64,000 nt of DNA from contig JAVKFY010000008.1 of assembly GCA_040223615.1 (NCBI GenBank), positions 1-64,000 of the forward strand. Reading direction: 5' to 3'. Position 1 is the stretch's first letter, and the number at the start of each line of letters is the position of its first letter. The notes under the pieces were generated by a model that made no database searches, was not told the origin of the DNA, and was given only the letters and a program-made list of their open reading frames with translations. Positions 27,408 through 35,977 of the stretch are shown here, piece after piece. This stretch comes from JAVKFY01 sp040223615 (GTDB taxonomy: Bacteria > Pseudomonadota > Alphaproteobacteria > GCA-2731375). Position numbers and translations under genes: made by a program.

Positions 27408-28217
27408 ATGGCTCAGATCGAGGTGACGCGCGACGGCGCGGTGGCGGTGTGCACGATCACGCCGCCGGACATCTACATGAACATCGACACGGTCGCGGAG
27501 CTCGACCGTGTGAGCGCCGACCTCGCCGATGATGCGGGCGTGCGCGCGGTGATCTTCACCGGCGGCCATGCCGGTGTGTTCATCCAGCACTATGACGTCG
27601 CCGAGTTGGCGCAGATGGCCGGCGGTCTGCGCGAGAAGGGCTTCAGCTTCTCGCCCGACCGACCGGTGAAGCCGCGCCAACTCGACGCGGTGTTCGAGCG
27701 GTTCGCGACCATGGACAAGCCGGTGATCGCGGCGTTGAACGGCAACGCCATGGGAGGCGGCTTCGAACTGGCGCTCGCTAGCGACATCCGCGTCACCCAA
27801 CCCGGCGACTGGTCGTTCGGGCTGCCGGAGATCAACCTCGGCATCCTGCCTGGCGCTGGCGGCACCCAGCGCCTGGCGCGGCTGGTCGGTCAGGCTCGCG
27901 CGCTGGAAATGGTGCTGCGCGGCCGCACCGTGAGCCCCGACGAGGCGCTGAAGCTGGGGATGGTGCACGAAGTCTGTGTCGACGGCGCTCTCATCGGCGC
28001 CCGGCGTATTGCCGCCGAGATCGCATCCAAGACGCCACTGGCCGTGCGCCACATCAAGCATCTGATCCGTAACGTCGCGTCAGGCCCGCTCGACGACGGT
28101 CTCGGCCTGGAGCGCACCCTGTTCCTCGATCTGCTGGTCCAGGACGAGGCGGTCGAACGGATGACGGCGTTCGACGCCGGCGGCCGCGATATCCGCCGCG
28201 TCAGTCGAGATACTTGA
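27408..28217 (+). CDS. Enoyl-CoA hydratase/isomerase family protein
   Basis: 269 residues, ATG 27408 with a gggagg site. Crotonase-fold motifs are KPVIAALNGNAMGGGFELALASD (oxyanion hole) and FGLPEINLGILPGAGGTQRLARLVG, with Glu in PEINLG in the usual catalytic place. The N-terminal ICLNRP-type segment is replaced by TPPDIYMNIDTVAEL, and the region around GVFIQHYDVAEL lacks the common AGAD, so the reaction could be hydration, isomerisation or hydrolysis of an acyl-CoA. It stands alone and overlaps the convergent downstream gene by 17 bp. Confidence 0.88.
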   Translation: MAQIEVTRDGAVAVCTITPPDIYMNIDTVAELDRVSADLADDAGVRAVIFTGGHAGVFIQHYDVAELAQMAGGLREKGFSFSPDRPVKPRQLDAVFERFATMDKPVIAALNGNAMGGGFELALASDIRVTQPGDWSFGLPEINLGILPGAGGTQRLARLVGQARALEMVLRGRTVSPDEALKLGMVHEVCVDGALIGARRIAAEIASKTPLAVRHIKHLIRNVASGPLDDGLGLERTLFLDLLVQDEAVERMTAFDAGGRDIRRVSRDT

Positions 28218-28872
28218 ACGTCGACAGCATCGCGCCGGCGCGGGTCTTGCTCTTCAGCTCGTCCGGATTCTTCAGCGGCAGCTGCTTGTCGGCGACATTG
28301 GCGACCATCAGGACGCCGTGCTCCTGCTTCGGGTTCAGGATGCCGACCAGCCACGTGTAGATCAGGCCGACGCTGGGGTCGACGTAGCGCCCGAACACCT
28401 CCACCGCGGTATAGCTGCCGACCTTGATCTTGCGCACGCCGTCGCGCTTCGACTTCTCGTAGCCCTGCACCACCATGTCGAAGGCCTTGGTGGCGAGCAG
28501 GTTGGCGGCGGCCTGGATGCGATCCTCCTCGTCCTCACGCATGGCGACGTTCATCGGGATGAACTGGAAGTTCTCGATGAACGCCTTGTCGAGCGTGGCG
28601 TAGGCGATCTTGACGAAGGTGTCCTTGCCCTCGGTAGACTGCAGCCGGGTGAGGAACTCGTCGCTGGTCGGCGCGATGAAGCGGAACGGCGCCTTCACCT
28701 CCAGTTTCTTCTCAGCGCCGTAGGCGGCGTCGATCTTGAAGGTCTTGCCGATCATCAGGTTGCCGCCGGTCATCTCGAAGAAGTTGAACTTCACCTTCGG
28801 ACCGCTGTCCTGCGCGGCGGCGGGTGCGGCAACGAGCAGGATCGCAACCAGGGCGGAAAGTCGAAACTTCAT
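28201..28872 (-). CDS. Exported protein of unknown function
   Basis: 223 residues from ATG 28872, with GGAGC upstream; the frame stays open to 29745 but the longer part lies over the next gene and is Arg/Pro-rich. A signal peptide (RLSALVAILLVAAPAAA) precedes a mature domain with FNFFEMTGGNLMIGKTFKID, then FIAPTSDEFLTRLQ, and GSYTAVEVFGRYVDPSVGLIYTWLVG. No Cys, no membrane anchor and no motif that I recognise. It is probably periplasmic. It overlaps the crotonase end by 17 bp and follows the FAD oxidoreductase by 23 bp, possibly in its transcript. Confidence 0.7.
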   Translation of the reverse strand: MKFRLSALVAILLVAAPAAAQDSGPKVKFNFFEMTGGNLMIGKTFKIDAAYGAEKKLEVKAPFRFIAPTSDEFLTRLQSTEGKDTFVKIAYATLDKAFIENFQFIPMNVAMREDEEDRIQAAANLLATKAFDMVVQGYEKSKRDGVRKIKVGSYTAVEVFGRYVDPSVGLIYTWLVGILNPKQEHGVLMVANVADKQLPLKNPDELKSKTRAGAMLSTFKYLD

Positions 28873-28895
28873 GGCAACAAGCTCCAGTGCATTGG

Positions 28896-30197
28896 TCATC
28901 CGTCCAGGCGGTCGCGCCAGCCGTAGTAGGCGCGCGTCAGGCTGACGATCTGCGGGCTCCAGCGGTGCAACGGCATCGGCCGCAGGGGCAGGGCGGGCAG
29001 CGCCCATTCCGGGTCTGGCCGGCCGCGGGCGAGGCGGTCGGCGAGCAGCCGGCCCATCATCGTCGCCATCGCCACGCCGCGTCCGTTGTAGCCGAGCCCT
29101 GCCCACAACCCCGGCGCCAGCTCGTGCAGGTGCGGCAGGTGATCGCCGGTCAGCGCCACCCGGCCGCCCCAGCGATACTCGACCTTGGGTTCGGCGACTT
29201 GCGGCAATAGCTGGCGCACTCGGCCGGCCAGCGACTCGTAGAGCGTGTCTAGGCCGACAGGCGAGGGCGCGCCGCCGCCGCCCATCAGCAGCCGGCCGTC
29301 TTGGTCCATGCGGTAGTACCAGAGCAGCCGGCGGGTGTCGGAGACCGCCTGGCCGCCCGGCAGGATCGAGCGCCGCACATTCTCGCTGAGCGGGGCCGTG
29401 GCGACCTGGACGCTGTAGACCGGCACCACCGTCTGCTTCAGCCCCGGCCACAGGCCGTCCGTGTAGCCATTGGTCGCCAGCACCACCGATTGCGCGATCA
29501 CGCTGCCGCCATCGGTCTGCAGCACCCAGCCGCTGCCATTCCGCGTGAGCCTGGTCACCGGCGTGCCGCCGTGGATCGCGGCGCCGGCGGCGTGCGCCGC
29601 GTTGGCCAGGCCGCGGGCAAAGGACAGCGGCTGCACCGTGCCGCCGCGCTTGTCGAGCCAGCCGCCGTGATAGCGCTCCGAGCCGATCAGCGAGGCGATG
29701 TCGTCGCGTTCCAGCCATGCCACATCGGCGCCGCGCCGGCGCCACTGCTCGAACCGGTGGCGCAGCATCGGGAGCTTGCTTTCCAGGTGGCCGGCCTGGA
29801 TCCAGCCGGCCCGCACCGGGTTACAGTCAATGCCGTGCCGTTCGATCAGGTCGAACACCAGGTCGGCGCTGGCGGCGGCGGTGCGGATCCAGGCCTCGGC
29901 CTGGTCGACGCCAAACCGCGCCACCATCTCGTCGGGGTCGTGTTTCAGGCCGGGGATGACCTGCCCGCCGTTGCGGCCCGATGCGCCGACGCCGGGCTCG
30001 CCGGCTTCCAGCACCACCACGTCGACGCCGGCCTCGGCCAGGTGCAGCGCCGCCGACAGGCCGGTAAACCCGGCCCCGACCACGGCCACGTCGCACCGTC
30101 GCTCGCCGTGCAACGCCGGCCAGTCGCCGGCCGGGATCGCGGTCGCAGACCAGAGCGCCCGGGTCAGCGGCACCGGTTCCAGTTGCGTCGTGCTCAC
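28896..30197 (-). CDS. FAD-dependent oxidoreductase, DadA/PuuB-like (DAO family)
   Basis: 433 residues from GTG 30197 (GGAGGA, eight bases upstream). The N-terminal FAD motif is VAVVGAGFTGLSAALHLAEAG, followed by GASGRNGGQV, the signature of gamma-glutamylputrescine and related amine oxidoreductases, and a C-terminal YRWGGRVALTGDHLPHL and GLGYNGRGVAMATMMG. It deaminates or oxidises an amine or amino acid using FAD. No membrane segment. Polyamine or N-methyl amino acid turnover is plausible given the family; the substrate is not determinable. Confidence 0.87.
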   Translation of the reverse strand: MSTTQLEPVPLTRALWSATAIPAGDWPALHGERRCDVAVVGAGFTGLSAALHLAEAGVDVVVLEAGEPGVGASGRNGGQVIPGLKHDPDEMVARFGVDQAEAWIRTAAASADLVFDLIERHGIDCNPVRAGWIQAGHLESKLPMLRHRFEQWRRRGADVAWLERDDIASLIGSERYHGGWLDKRGGTVQPLSFARGLANAAHAAGAAIHGGTPVTRLTRNGSGWVLQTDGGSVIAQSVVLATNGYTDGLWPGLKQTVVPVYSVQVATAPLSENVRRSILPGGQAVSDTRRLLWYYRMDQDGRLLMGGGGAPSPVGLDTLYESLAGRVRQLLPQVAEPKVEYRWGGRVALTGDHLPHLHELAPGLWAGLGYNGRGVAMATMMGRLLADRLARGRPDPEWALPALPLRPMPLHRWSPQIVSLTRAYYGWRDRLDG

Positions 30198-30284
30198 GCC
30201 GTCATCGTCCTCCAGGGTTCAACATCGCCTGTCTAAGCCGCCTCGTCTATGAATCGATGCAGGACAACCGACCGAGGCAGGCAA

Positions 30285-31082
30285 ATGCTACGGGGATTGG
30301 CGCGGCTGGCTGTGATGGCGGTCGCGGTCTACGTCATGGTCACGGCGGGCATGTACACGATCCAGCGGCAGATGATGTATCACCCGCCGGCCGCCGTGTT
30401 GCGCGCGCCGCCCGCTGGTTTCCAGGCCGTGACCTTGGCCACCGCCGATGGCCTGAGCCTTGCCGCGTGGCATGCGCCGGCGCCCGCCGGGGCCAGGACC
30501 ATCGTGCATTTTCACGGCAATGCCGGCCTGATCTCGGGCCAACTCAACCGCGTTCTGCCGCTGGTCGCGGCCGGTTACGGCGTGCTGCTGGTCGAGTATC
30601 GCGGCTATGGCGGCAATCCGGGCGAGCCGACCGAGGACGGTTTGCTGGCCGATGGCCGCGCCGCGCTCGCCTATCTGGATAGTCTGGGTGTCGCGGCCTC
30701 CGACAGGGTGCTGATCGGCGAGTCGCTCGGTACCGGCGTCGCCGTGGCGATGGCGGCCGAAGCGCCGGCTGCCGGCCTGATCCTGCTGGCGCCGTACACC
30801 AGCACCGCCGACGTGGCCCAGGCGCGCTACTGGTGGCTGCCGGCCAGATGGCTGATCAAGGACAGCTACGATTCACTGAGCCGGATCCGGCGGGTGCGGA
30901 CGCCACTGTTGATCGTGCACGGCAGGCGCGACGCGACCATCGACGTGCGCTTCGGTGAGCGCCTGTTCGAGGCCGCGAACGAGCCGAAGAAACTGGTCGT
31001 GTACGACAACGCCGGCCACAACGACCTGATCGCCCACGGCGTCATCGAGGCGGAGCTGGCGTTCCTGGCGGCGTTGCCTTAG
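30285..31082 (+). CDS. Membrane-anchored alpha/beta hydrolase (BEM46/ABHD13-like)
   Basis: 265 residues from ATG 30285 (GAGGCAGG upstream). An N-terminal membrane segment (about 8-28) anchors a hydrolase domain with oxyanion HFHGNAG, VEYRGYGGNPG, the nucleophile elbow GESLGTG (Ser147), an Asp in VHGRRDATID and the catalytic His in NAGHNDL. This is the typical BEM46-type serine hydrolase. Substrates of the family are poorly known, possibly lipids or thioesters. It overlaps the end of the convergent molybdenum-cofactor gene by 4 bp. Confidence 0.85.
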   Translation: MLRGLARLAVMAVAVYVMVTAGMYTIQRQMMYHPPAAVLRAPPAGFQAVTLATADGLSLAAWHAPAPAGARTIVHFHGNAGLISGQLNRVLPLVAAGYGVLLVEYRGYGGNPGEPTEDGLLADGRAALAYLDSLGVAASDRVLIGESLGTGVAVAMAAEAPAAGLILLAPYTSTADVAQARYWWLPARWLIKDSYDSLSRIRRVRTPLLIVHGRRDATIDVRFGERLFEAANEPKKLVVYDNAGHNDLIAHGVIEAELAFLAALP

Positions 31083-32701
31083 GCGCTGTCCCGTGCCGCG
31101 GTGAGCGCGGCCGGCGTGTCGACGTCGAGCAGGACGCCGTCGTCGGCCATCGCCACTTCGCAGACCTTGTCCTCATGCTGGCCGATCAGGTGCTTGGCGC
31201 CGCTGTCGCCGGCGACCGTGGCCATTTCGACCGCGAACTCGCGCGCGAACAGCACCGGGTTGCCGCGCTTGCCGTTGAAGGTCGGCACGCAGATCGCGCG
31301 GCCCTCCAGCGGGTTGAACGCGGCGATCAGCTTGGCGATGTGTTCCGGGCGCAGGCGCGGCATGTCGCCCAGCAGGACCAGCACCGCGTCCCACTCACCG
31401 GAAAGCGCCGCGAGCCCGGCCCGCAGTGACGTCGACAGACCCTCGGCATAGTCCGGGTTCACCACGAAGCCGACATCGGCGTCGGCGAGCAGGGCACGCA
31501 CCTGGTCGGCCTCGTGGCCGAGCACCACGGTGACAGATTGCGCCTGCGCCGCCTTGGCGTTCATCACCGCGCGCTGCACCATCGGCACGCCGTCGACCTT
31601 GGCGAGCAACTTGTTGGCCGCGCCCATGCGGCGTGACTGGCCGGCGGCGAGCACCAGCGCCGCGATCCGCGGCGCGCGCATGATCGCACTGGCCTCGTCG
31701 CCGGCGCGCGGCTGCGGCCGCGACGGAATCTCGGTCAGAAGTCCGCCGCCGCCCATCGCCATGATCTCGCGCCGCCCCACGGGCAGGTCGGCCAGCAGGC
31801 GTTGCAGCACCCAGTCGAACCCGTTCAGCTTCGGCGAGCGCGCGCAACCCGGCAAGCCGATGACCGGCACGTCCCGGTAGCGGCCGAGCAGCAGCAGGTT
31901 GCCGGGGTCGACCGGCATGCCGAAATGCTCGACCACGCCGCCGGCGATCTCGATGCCGGCGGGGATCTCGTCGCGCCGGTCGGTGATCGCCGAAGCGCCG
32001 AAGATCAGGATCGGGTCGCAGCCCGCCGCGTGCTGTTCGCGAACCAGCGCGGCGATCTCGCGCGCCTTGTGCGCGCAGCGATCCTCGCGCGTCAATGTGC
32101 TGCCGAGCTGGGTCAGTCGGTTCTCCAGGACCTTGGCGGTCTTGTCGAGCACCGAGGGCTTGGTGTTGGCCAGCGTGGTCATGATCAGCCCGGCCTCGCG
32201 CGTCCGCAGCGGCGCCACGCGCAGCAGCGGCCCGCCGTCGCCGGCGATCTGCTCCGCCGCGTCCAGCGCCAGCTTAGGGGCTGCGAGCGGGATGATCTTC
32301 ACCGTCGCCAGCATCTGGCCCTGCTGCATCCAGGCGTAGGGCGGCACGGTGGCGATGGTGATCGCCTCGTCGATCATGTTGATGCGGTCGAGCCGCGCCC
32401 GGTCCAGCACGACGATACCGGCGCTGGCGGCGTAGAGGTTGCACCGTCCGGTGAAGGCGGCCTGCCGTGTGGCGCCATCACCGGCCGCCGCGCTGGCTAG
32501 CCGCGTCGCCGCCTCGTCCTCGGGAATGTCGTCGGCTTCCAGGCGGGCCGCAACGACCTTGTCGTGACCGGCGGCCAGCAGTGCCGCGACGTCGTCGTCC
32601 GACAGCACGCGGCCCTTCTTCATCGCCCGGCCGGGCACCGCGACCGAATGCGCCAGGATCGCGCCGGCTGCCTTCGATGTGGCGACCGGACCGAACTGCA
32701 T
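31079..32701 (-). CDS. Molybdopterin-binding (MoeA-like)/MocA-like cytidylyltransferase fusion
   Basis: 540 residues with two domains. The N-terminal ~335 residues are MoeA/MogA-like: VSDDDVAALLAAGH-type segment, ILIFGASAITDRRDEIP, and VIGLPGCARSPKLNGFDWVLQ. The C-terminal ~195 residues are a MobA/MocA-like nucleotidyltransferase starting AALVLAAGQSRRMG and containing VLLGDMPRL, NPDYAEGLSTSLRAGL and GNPVLFAREF. Together they would make molybdenum cofactor and attach CMP (the cytosine dinucleotide form used by xanthine-oxidase-family enzymes). As the last gene of the cox operon, it supplies the cofactor of CoxL. It overlaps the previous gene by one base (TGATG). Confidence 0.87.
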   Translation of the reverse strand: MQFGPVATSKAAGAILAHSVAVPGRAMKKGRVLSDDDVAALLAAGHDKVVAARLEADDIPEDEAATRLASAAAGDGATRQAAFTGRCNLYAASAGIVVLDRARLDRINMIDEAITIATVPPYAWMQQGQMLATVKIIPLAAPKLALDAAEQIAGDGGPLLRVAPLRTREAGLIMTTLANTKPSVLDKTAKVLENRLTQLGSTLTREDRCAHKAREIAALVREQHAAGCDPILIFGASAITDRRDEIPAGIEIAGGVVEHFGMPVDPGNLLLLGRYRDVPVIGLPGCARSPKLNGFDWVLQRLLADLPVGRREIMAMGGGGLLTEIPSRPQPRAGDEASAIMRAPRIAALVLAAGQSRRMGAANKLLAKVDGVPMVQRAVMNAKAAQAQSVTVVLGHEADQVRALLADADVGFVVNPDYAEGLSTSLRAGLAALSGEWDAVLVLLGDMPRLRPEHIAKLIAAFNPLEGRAICVPTFNGKRGNPVLFAREFAVEMATVAGDSGAKHLIGQHEDKVCEVAMADDGVLLDVDTPAALTAARDSA

Positions 32702-33381
32702 CAGGCCGCCCGTCGCAGTCGTTCGGTGATCTGGCCCATGATCGACACCGCGATTTCCGCCGGCGACTTGGCGCCGATATTCAGACCGACCGGCCCGTGG
32801 ATGCGGTTGGTCTCGGCCTCGCCCAGGCCTTCCTTGTGCAGCCGCGTCAGGCGCGCCGCGTGGGTCTTGTTGCTGCCGAGCGAGCCGACATAGAAGGCAT
32901 CTGATTTCAGCGCGACCAGCAGGGCCGGATCGTCCAGCTTGGGATCGTGGGTCAAGGTGACCACGGCGGTGCGGCTGTCGGGCGCCAGGGCCGACATCGC
33001 CTCGTCCGGCCAGCCGTCCGACAGCGCTACGCCGGGGAAGCGGTCGGAAGTCGCGAAGGCGCCGCGCGGGTCGACGACGGTCACGTCATAGCCGGACAGC
33101 GCCGCCATCTGCGACAGCGGCTGGGCGATGTGCACCGCGCCGACGATGATCATGCGCAGCGGCGGGTTGTAGGCGTGCAGGAACCACCTGGCGCCATCGA
33201 TCTCGACGGTGCGGCTCTTGTCCTCGCGCAGTGCCGCCGCGGCCGGCTCGTCGAGCGGATCGGGGCCGTGCGTGGCGGGATGGATCAGCCGTTCCTCGCC
33301 GCTCTCCAGGTTGGTGGCGAGCACCACCGGCCGCTTCGCCTCGCGGTCTGCCAGCAACTGGCGCAGGGTGTCGCGTTGCAT
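32701..33381 (-). CDS. XdhC/CoxF-family maturation factor, C-terminal Rossmann half
   Basis: 226 residues. A Rossmann core with LRMIIVGAVHIAQPLSQMA, then GYDVTVVDPRGAFA and FYVGSLGSNKTHAARL is the C-terminal domain of XdhC, which holds sulfurated molybdenum cofactor and delivers it to the large subunit. The matching N-terminal domain is encoded by the gene immediately upstream (stop codon and ATG adjacent), so XdhC is split in two. Confidence 0.85.
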   Translation of the reverse strand: MQRDTLRQLLADREAKRPVVLATNLESGEERLIHPATHGPDPLDEPAAAALREDKSRTVEIDGARWFLHAYNPPLRMIIVGAVHIAQPLSQMAALSGYDVTVVDPRGAFATSDRFPGVALSDGWPDEAMSALAPDSRTAVVTLTHDPKLDDPALLVALKSDAFYVGSLGSNKTHAARLTRLHKEGLGEAETNRIHGPVGLNIGAKSPAEIAVSIMGQITERLRRAA

Positions 33382-33708
33382 CTAGTTCAGCGGCTCCACG
33401 TAGAGCTCGATCTTGCCGCCGCACGCCAATCCGACCTCCCAGGCCATCTCGTTGGAGACCCCGAAGTCGATGGTGCGCGGCTGCTTGTCGGCGATGACCT
33501 CGCGCGCGGTATGCACCACGGCGCCCTCGATGCAGCCGCCGGAAACCGAGCCGACGAAGTTGCCGTCGGCGTCGACCACGATCTGGCTACCGACCGGGCG
33601 CGGCGAGGAGCCCCAGGTGCCGATCACCGTGGCGATGGCGACCTGCTTGCCGGCGTCGGCCCAGGCCGCGGCCTGCTCGATCACCTTGTCGTCGTCCTGT
33701 CGGTTCAT
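33382..33708 (-). CDS. XdhC/CoxF-family maturation factor, N-terminal half
   Basis: 108 residues from ATG 33708, overlapping the coxE stop by ATGA. It contains VATVIGTWGSSPRPVGSQIVV, then FVGSVSGGCIEGAVVHTA, and VGLACGGKIELYVEPL, the hallmarks of the XdhC/CoxI N-terminal domain; the conserved Cys residues of SGGCIE and LACGG are candidates for molybdenum-cofactor contact. It must work with the following 226-residue protein. Confidence 0.86.
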   Translation of the reverse strand: MNRQDDDKVIEQAAAWADAGKQVAIATVIGTWGSSPRPVGSQIVVDADGNFVGSVSGGCIEGAVVHTAREVIADKQPRTIDFGVSNEMAWEVGLACGGKIELYVEPLN

Positions 33709-34937
33709 GCGGCGGCCTCCTCTCCCCAAAGCCGGGCCGGCATCCCGCGCGGCCCTTGTGCGCTGAGCGCGCCGGCCAGATCGGCCAGGCTGTTCAGGTT
33801 GTGCACGGTACGGAACTCGTCGACGTGCGGCAGTATCGCGCGTACCCCTCTTGATTTGGGCTGGAAGCCCTCGTAGCGCAAGAGCGGGTTGAGCCAGATC
33901 AGACGGCGGCAGGATTTATGCAGCCGTTCCATCTCGCCCTCGATGCCGGCGCCGGCGTCGCGGTCGAGCCCGTCGGTGATCAGCACCACCACGGCACCCT
34001 GGCCGAGCACGCGGCGCGACCAAACCGTGTTGAAATCCTTGACACATTGGCCGATGCGGGTGCCGCCGGCCCAGTCCTCGACCTGATCCCCGATGGCGCC
34101 CAGCGCGAGGTCGACGTCGGCGTGGCGCAGGTGTCGGGTGATGTTGGTCAGCCGGGTGCCGAACACGAAACAGTGCACCCGGTCGTAGTCCGACGTGATC
34201 GCGTGCATGAAATGCAGGAACATGCGGCTGTAACGGCTCATCGAGCCGGAGATGTCGCAGATCAGCACCAGCGGCGGATGCCGGCGGCGCTTGGTCTTAT
34301 ATCGCAGCGGGATGGTCGCCGGGTTGCGCAACGCGGCCCGCAAGCTGGCGCGCATGTCGGCCCGCGCGCCGCTCGCGTCGGGCCGGAACCGCCGCGTCGG
34401 CACGGCCATGATCGGCAGCCGCATCTTAGCGATCACCGCCTTGGCCTCGGCGATCTCGTCGGCCGACATCTGCTCGAAATCCATGGTCTGCAGCACTTCG
34501 CGATCGGAAAAGGTGAAGGTCGCGTCGAACTCGACCTTTTCCTCCTCCGGCTCCTCGCCTTCGCCCTCGCCGGGCAGCTTGTGCATGGCGTCGGCGACGC
34601 GCCGGCTGATTTCCTTGTCGTCTTCCTCGAAGCCGCCGGTTTCGAGCTGCGGCAGCAGCATCGACATCGCCTTTTCCAGCAGCTGCGGGTTGCGCCAGAA
34701 AATGTGGAACGCCTGGTCGAACACGTCGCGCTGATCCTGGCGGTTCACGAACACCGAGAACAAGGTCCAATAAAAGTCGTCGCGCCGCGCCACCCCGGCG
34801 ACCTCGACGGCGCGAATGGCGTCGATCACCCGCCCGGGCCCGACCGGCAACCCGGCGGCACGCAACACGCGGGCGAAATGCATGATGTTCTCGGCCAGCC
34901 GGCCGGAGGGGTCGGGCAGGGCGATGTCCGCGTTCAC
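33705..34937 (-). CDS. coxE: CoxE-like von Willebrand factor A protein
   Basis: 410 residues from GTG 34937, overlapping the coxD stop (GTGA); a longer open frame reaches 35645 but that part lies over coxD. The C-terminal VWA domain has the MIDAS CDISGSMSRYSRMFLHF and TDGLDRDAG. A Glu-rich loop (GEGEEPEEEKVEFDA) sits mid-protein. Family members pair with the CoxD ATPase; in carboxydotrophs CoxD/E help insert sulfur and copper into the CODH active site. Here, with a form II large subunit, it probably assists cofactor maturation. Confidence 0.88.
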   Translation of the reverse strand: MNADIALPDPSGRLAENIMHFARVLRAAGLPVGPGRVIDAIRAVEVAGVARRDDFYWTLFSVFVNRQDQRDVFDQAFHIFWRNPQLLEKAMSMLLPQLETGGFEEDDKEISRRVADAMHKLPGEGEGEEPEEEKVEFDATFTFSDREVLQTMDFEQMSADEIAEAKAVIAKMRLPIMAVPTRRFRPDASGARADMRASLRAALRNPATIPLRYKTKRRRHPPLVLICDISGSMSRYSRMFLHFMHAITSDYDRVHCFVFGTRLTNITRHLRHADVDLALGAIGDQVEDWAGGTRIGQCVKDFNTVWSRRVLGQGAVVVLITDGLDRDAGAGIEGEMERLHKSCRRLIWLNPLLRYEGFQPKSRGVRAILPHVDEFRTVHNLNSLADLAGALSAQGPRGMPARLWGEEAAA

Positions 34938-35854
34938 GCGCCCGCCTGGGCCATGTCGCGCTTGACCTCTTCGAGCATCTTGGCGGCCTCGCTGCCGCTG
35001 ATCTTGGCGATGTCGTCCTGGTACTTCAGCAGCACGCCCAGCGTGTTGTCGATGGTTTCGGGGTCGAGCGACATCTTGTCGAGATGGGTCAGCGCCGTGG
35101 CCCAGTCCAGCGTCTCCGCGATGCCCGGCAGCTTGAACAGGTCCTCCTGGCGCAGCCGCTGCACGAAGCCGACGACCTCGCGGCTCAGCGCCTCGTCGCA
35201 GCCCGGCACCTTGGTCTTCACGATGGCCAGCTCGCGCGCCGCGTCGGGATAGTCGACCCAGTGGTAGAGGCATCGGCGCTTCAGCGCGTCGTGGATCTCG
35301 CGGGTGCGGTTCGACGTGACGATCACTAGCGGCGGCTCGGCGGCCCTCACGGTGCCGAGCTCGGGGATGGTGATCTGGAAATCCGACAGCACCTCCAGCA
35401 GGTAGGCCTCGAACGGCTCGTCGGTGCGGTCGAGTTCGTCGATCAGCAGCACCGGGGCGCCGTTGGTATGCGGCTCCAGCGCCTGCAGCAAGGGCCGCTT
35501 GATCAGGAATTCCTCGCGGAACACGTCGCGGCCCAGGCTGTCCGCTTCCGCCGTGCCGGTCGCTTCCGACACCCGGATCTCGATCATCTGGCGGGCGTAG
35601 TTCCATTCGTAGACGGCCGAGGCGACGTCCAGTCCCTCGTAGCACTGCAGCCGCACCAGGTCGCGGCCCAGCGTCTCCGCCAGCACCTTGGCGATCTCGG
35701 TCTTGCCGGTGCCGGCCTCGCCTTCCAGGAATAGCGGCCGGTTCAGGCTCAGCGCCAGGAACAGGGTGGTCGCCAGGGAGCGTTCCGGCAGATAGCGGCC
35801 GGCCAGCAGCAGCTCCATGGTCTCGTCGATCGATTGCGGCAGGGCTCGGGTCAT
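34934..35854 (-). CDS. coxD: CoxD-like MoxR-family AAA+ ATPase
   Basis: 306 residues. Walker A is GEAGTGKTE (near residue 46), Walker B is VLLIDELDRTD, and sensor 1 is VIVTSNRTREIHDALKRRC. The MoxR-type layout (PLFLEGEAGTGKTEIA, then CLYHWVDYPD) matches CoxD, a chaperone ATPase needed for posttranslational maturation of the molybdenum hydroxylase. Overlaps coxE by four bases. It follows a strong palindrome that separates it from coxM. Confidence 0.9.
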   Translation of the reverse strand: MTRALPQSIDETMELLLAGRYLPERSLATTLFLALSLNRPLFLEGEAGTGKTEIAKVLAETLGRDLVRLQCYEGLDVASAVYEWNYARQMIEIRVSEATGTAEADSLGRDVFREEFLIKRPLLQALEPHTNGAPVLLIDELDRTDEPFEAYLLEVLSDFQITIPELGTVRAAEPPLVIVTSNRTREIHDALKRRCLYHWVDYPDAARELAIVKTKVPGCDEALSREVVGFVQRLRQEDLFKLPGIAETLDWATALTHLDKMSLDPETIDNTLGVLLKYQDDIAKISGSEAAKMLEEVKRDMAQAGA

Positions 35855-35894
35855 GCGGGTTCGGGTCGCTTGTCCTGATCTGGGTATGTTACGC

Positions 35895-35937
35895 GCAAAT
35901 GCGAACGGGGAGGCATGCCTCCCCGTTCCAGATTTGC
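35895..35937 (-). terminator. Large palindrome between coxM and coxD
   Basis: A 26-bp perfect palindrome at 35903-35928, whose left arm is GAACGGGGAGGCA, is flanked by further complementary arms GCAAAT (35895-35900) and ATTTGC (35932-35937). As RNA it gives an 11-bp GC-rich stem with a CATG loop and an outer extension. It lies 40 bp after the coxM stop, so it may terminate the structural-gene transcript or attenuate read-through into the maturation genes. Confidence 0.65.
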
Positions 35938-35977
35938 ATATCGGCTGGCGCCGGCCGGGGTCAACCGGCCCGCACGC

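Noticed and set aside
28873..29745. N-terminal extension of the exported unknown protein at 28201-28872
   Set aside because: The extension lies antiparallel-free but over the FAD oxidoreductase gene in another frame and is Arg/Pro-rich; a signal peptide begins at 28872.
32701..33708. Frameshift that broke a single xdhC gene
   Set aside because: Stop and start codons are adjacent in a domain boundary, and both halves are complete; a true two-gene form is more likely.
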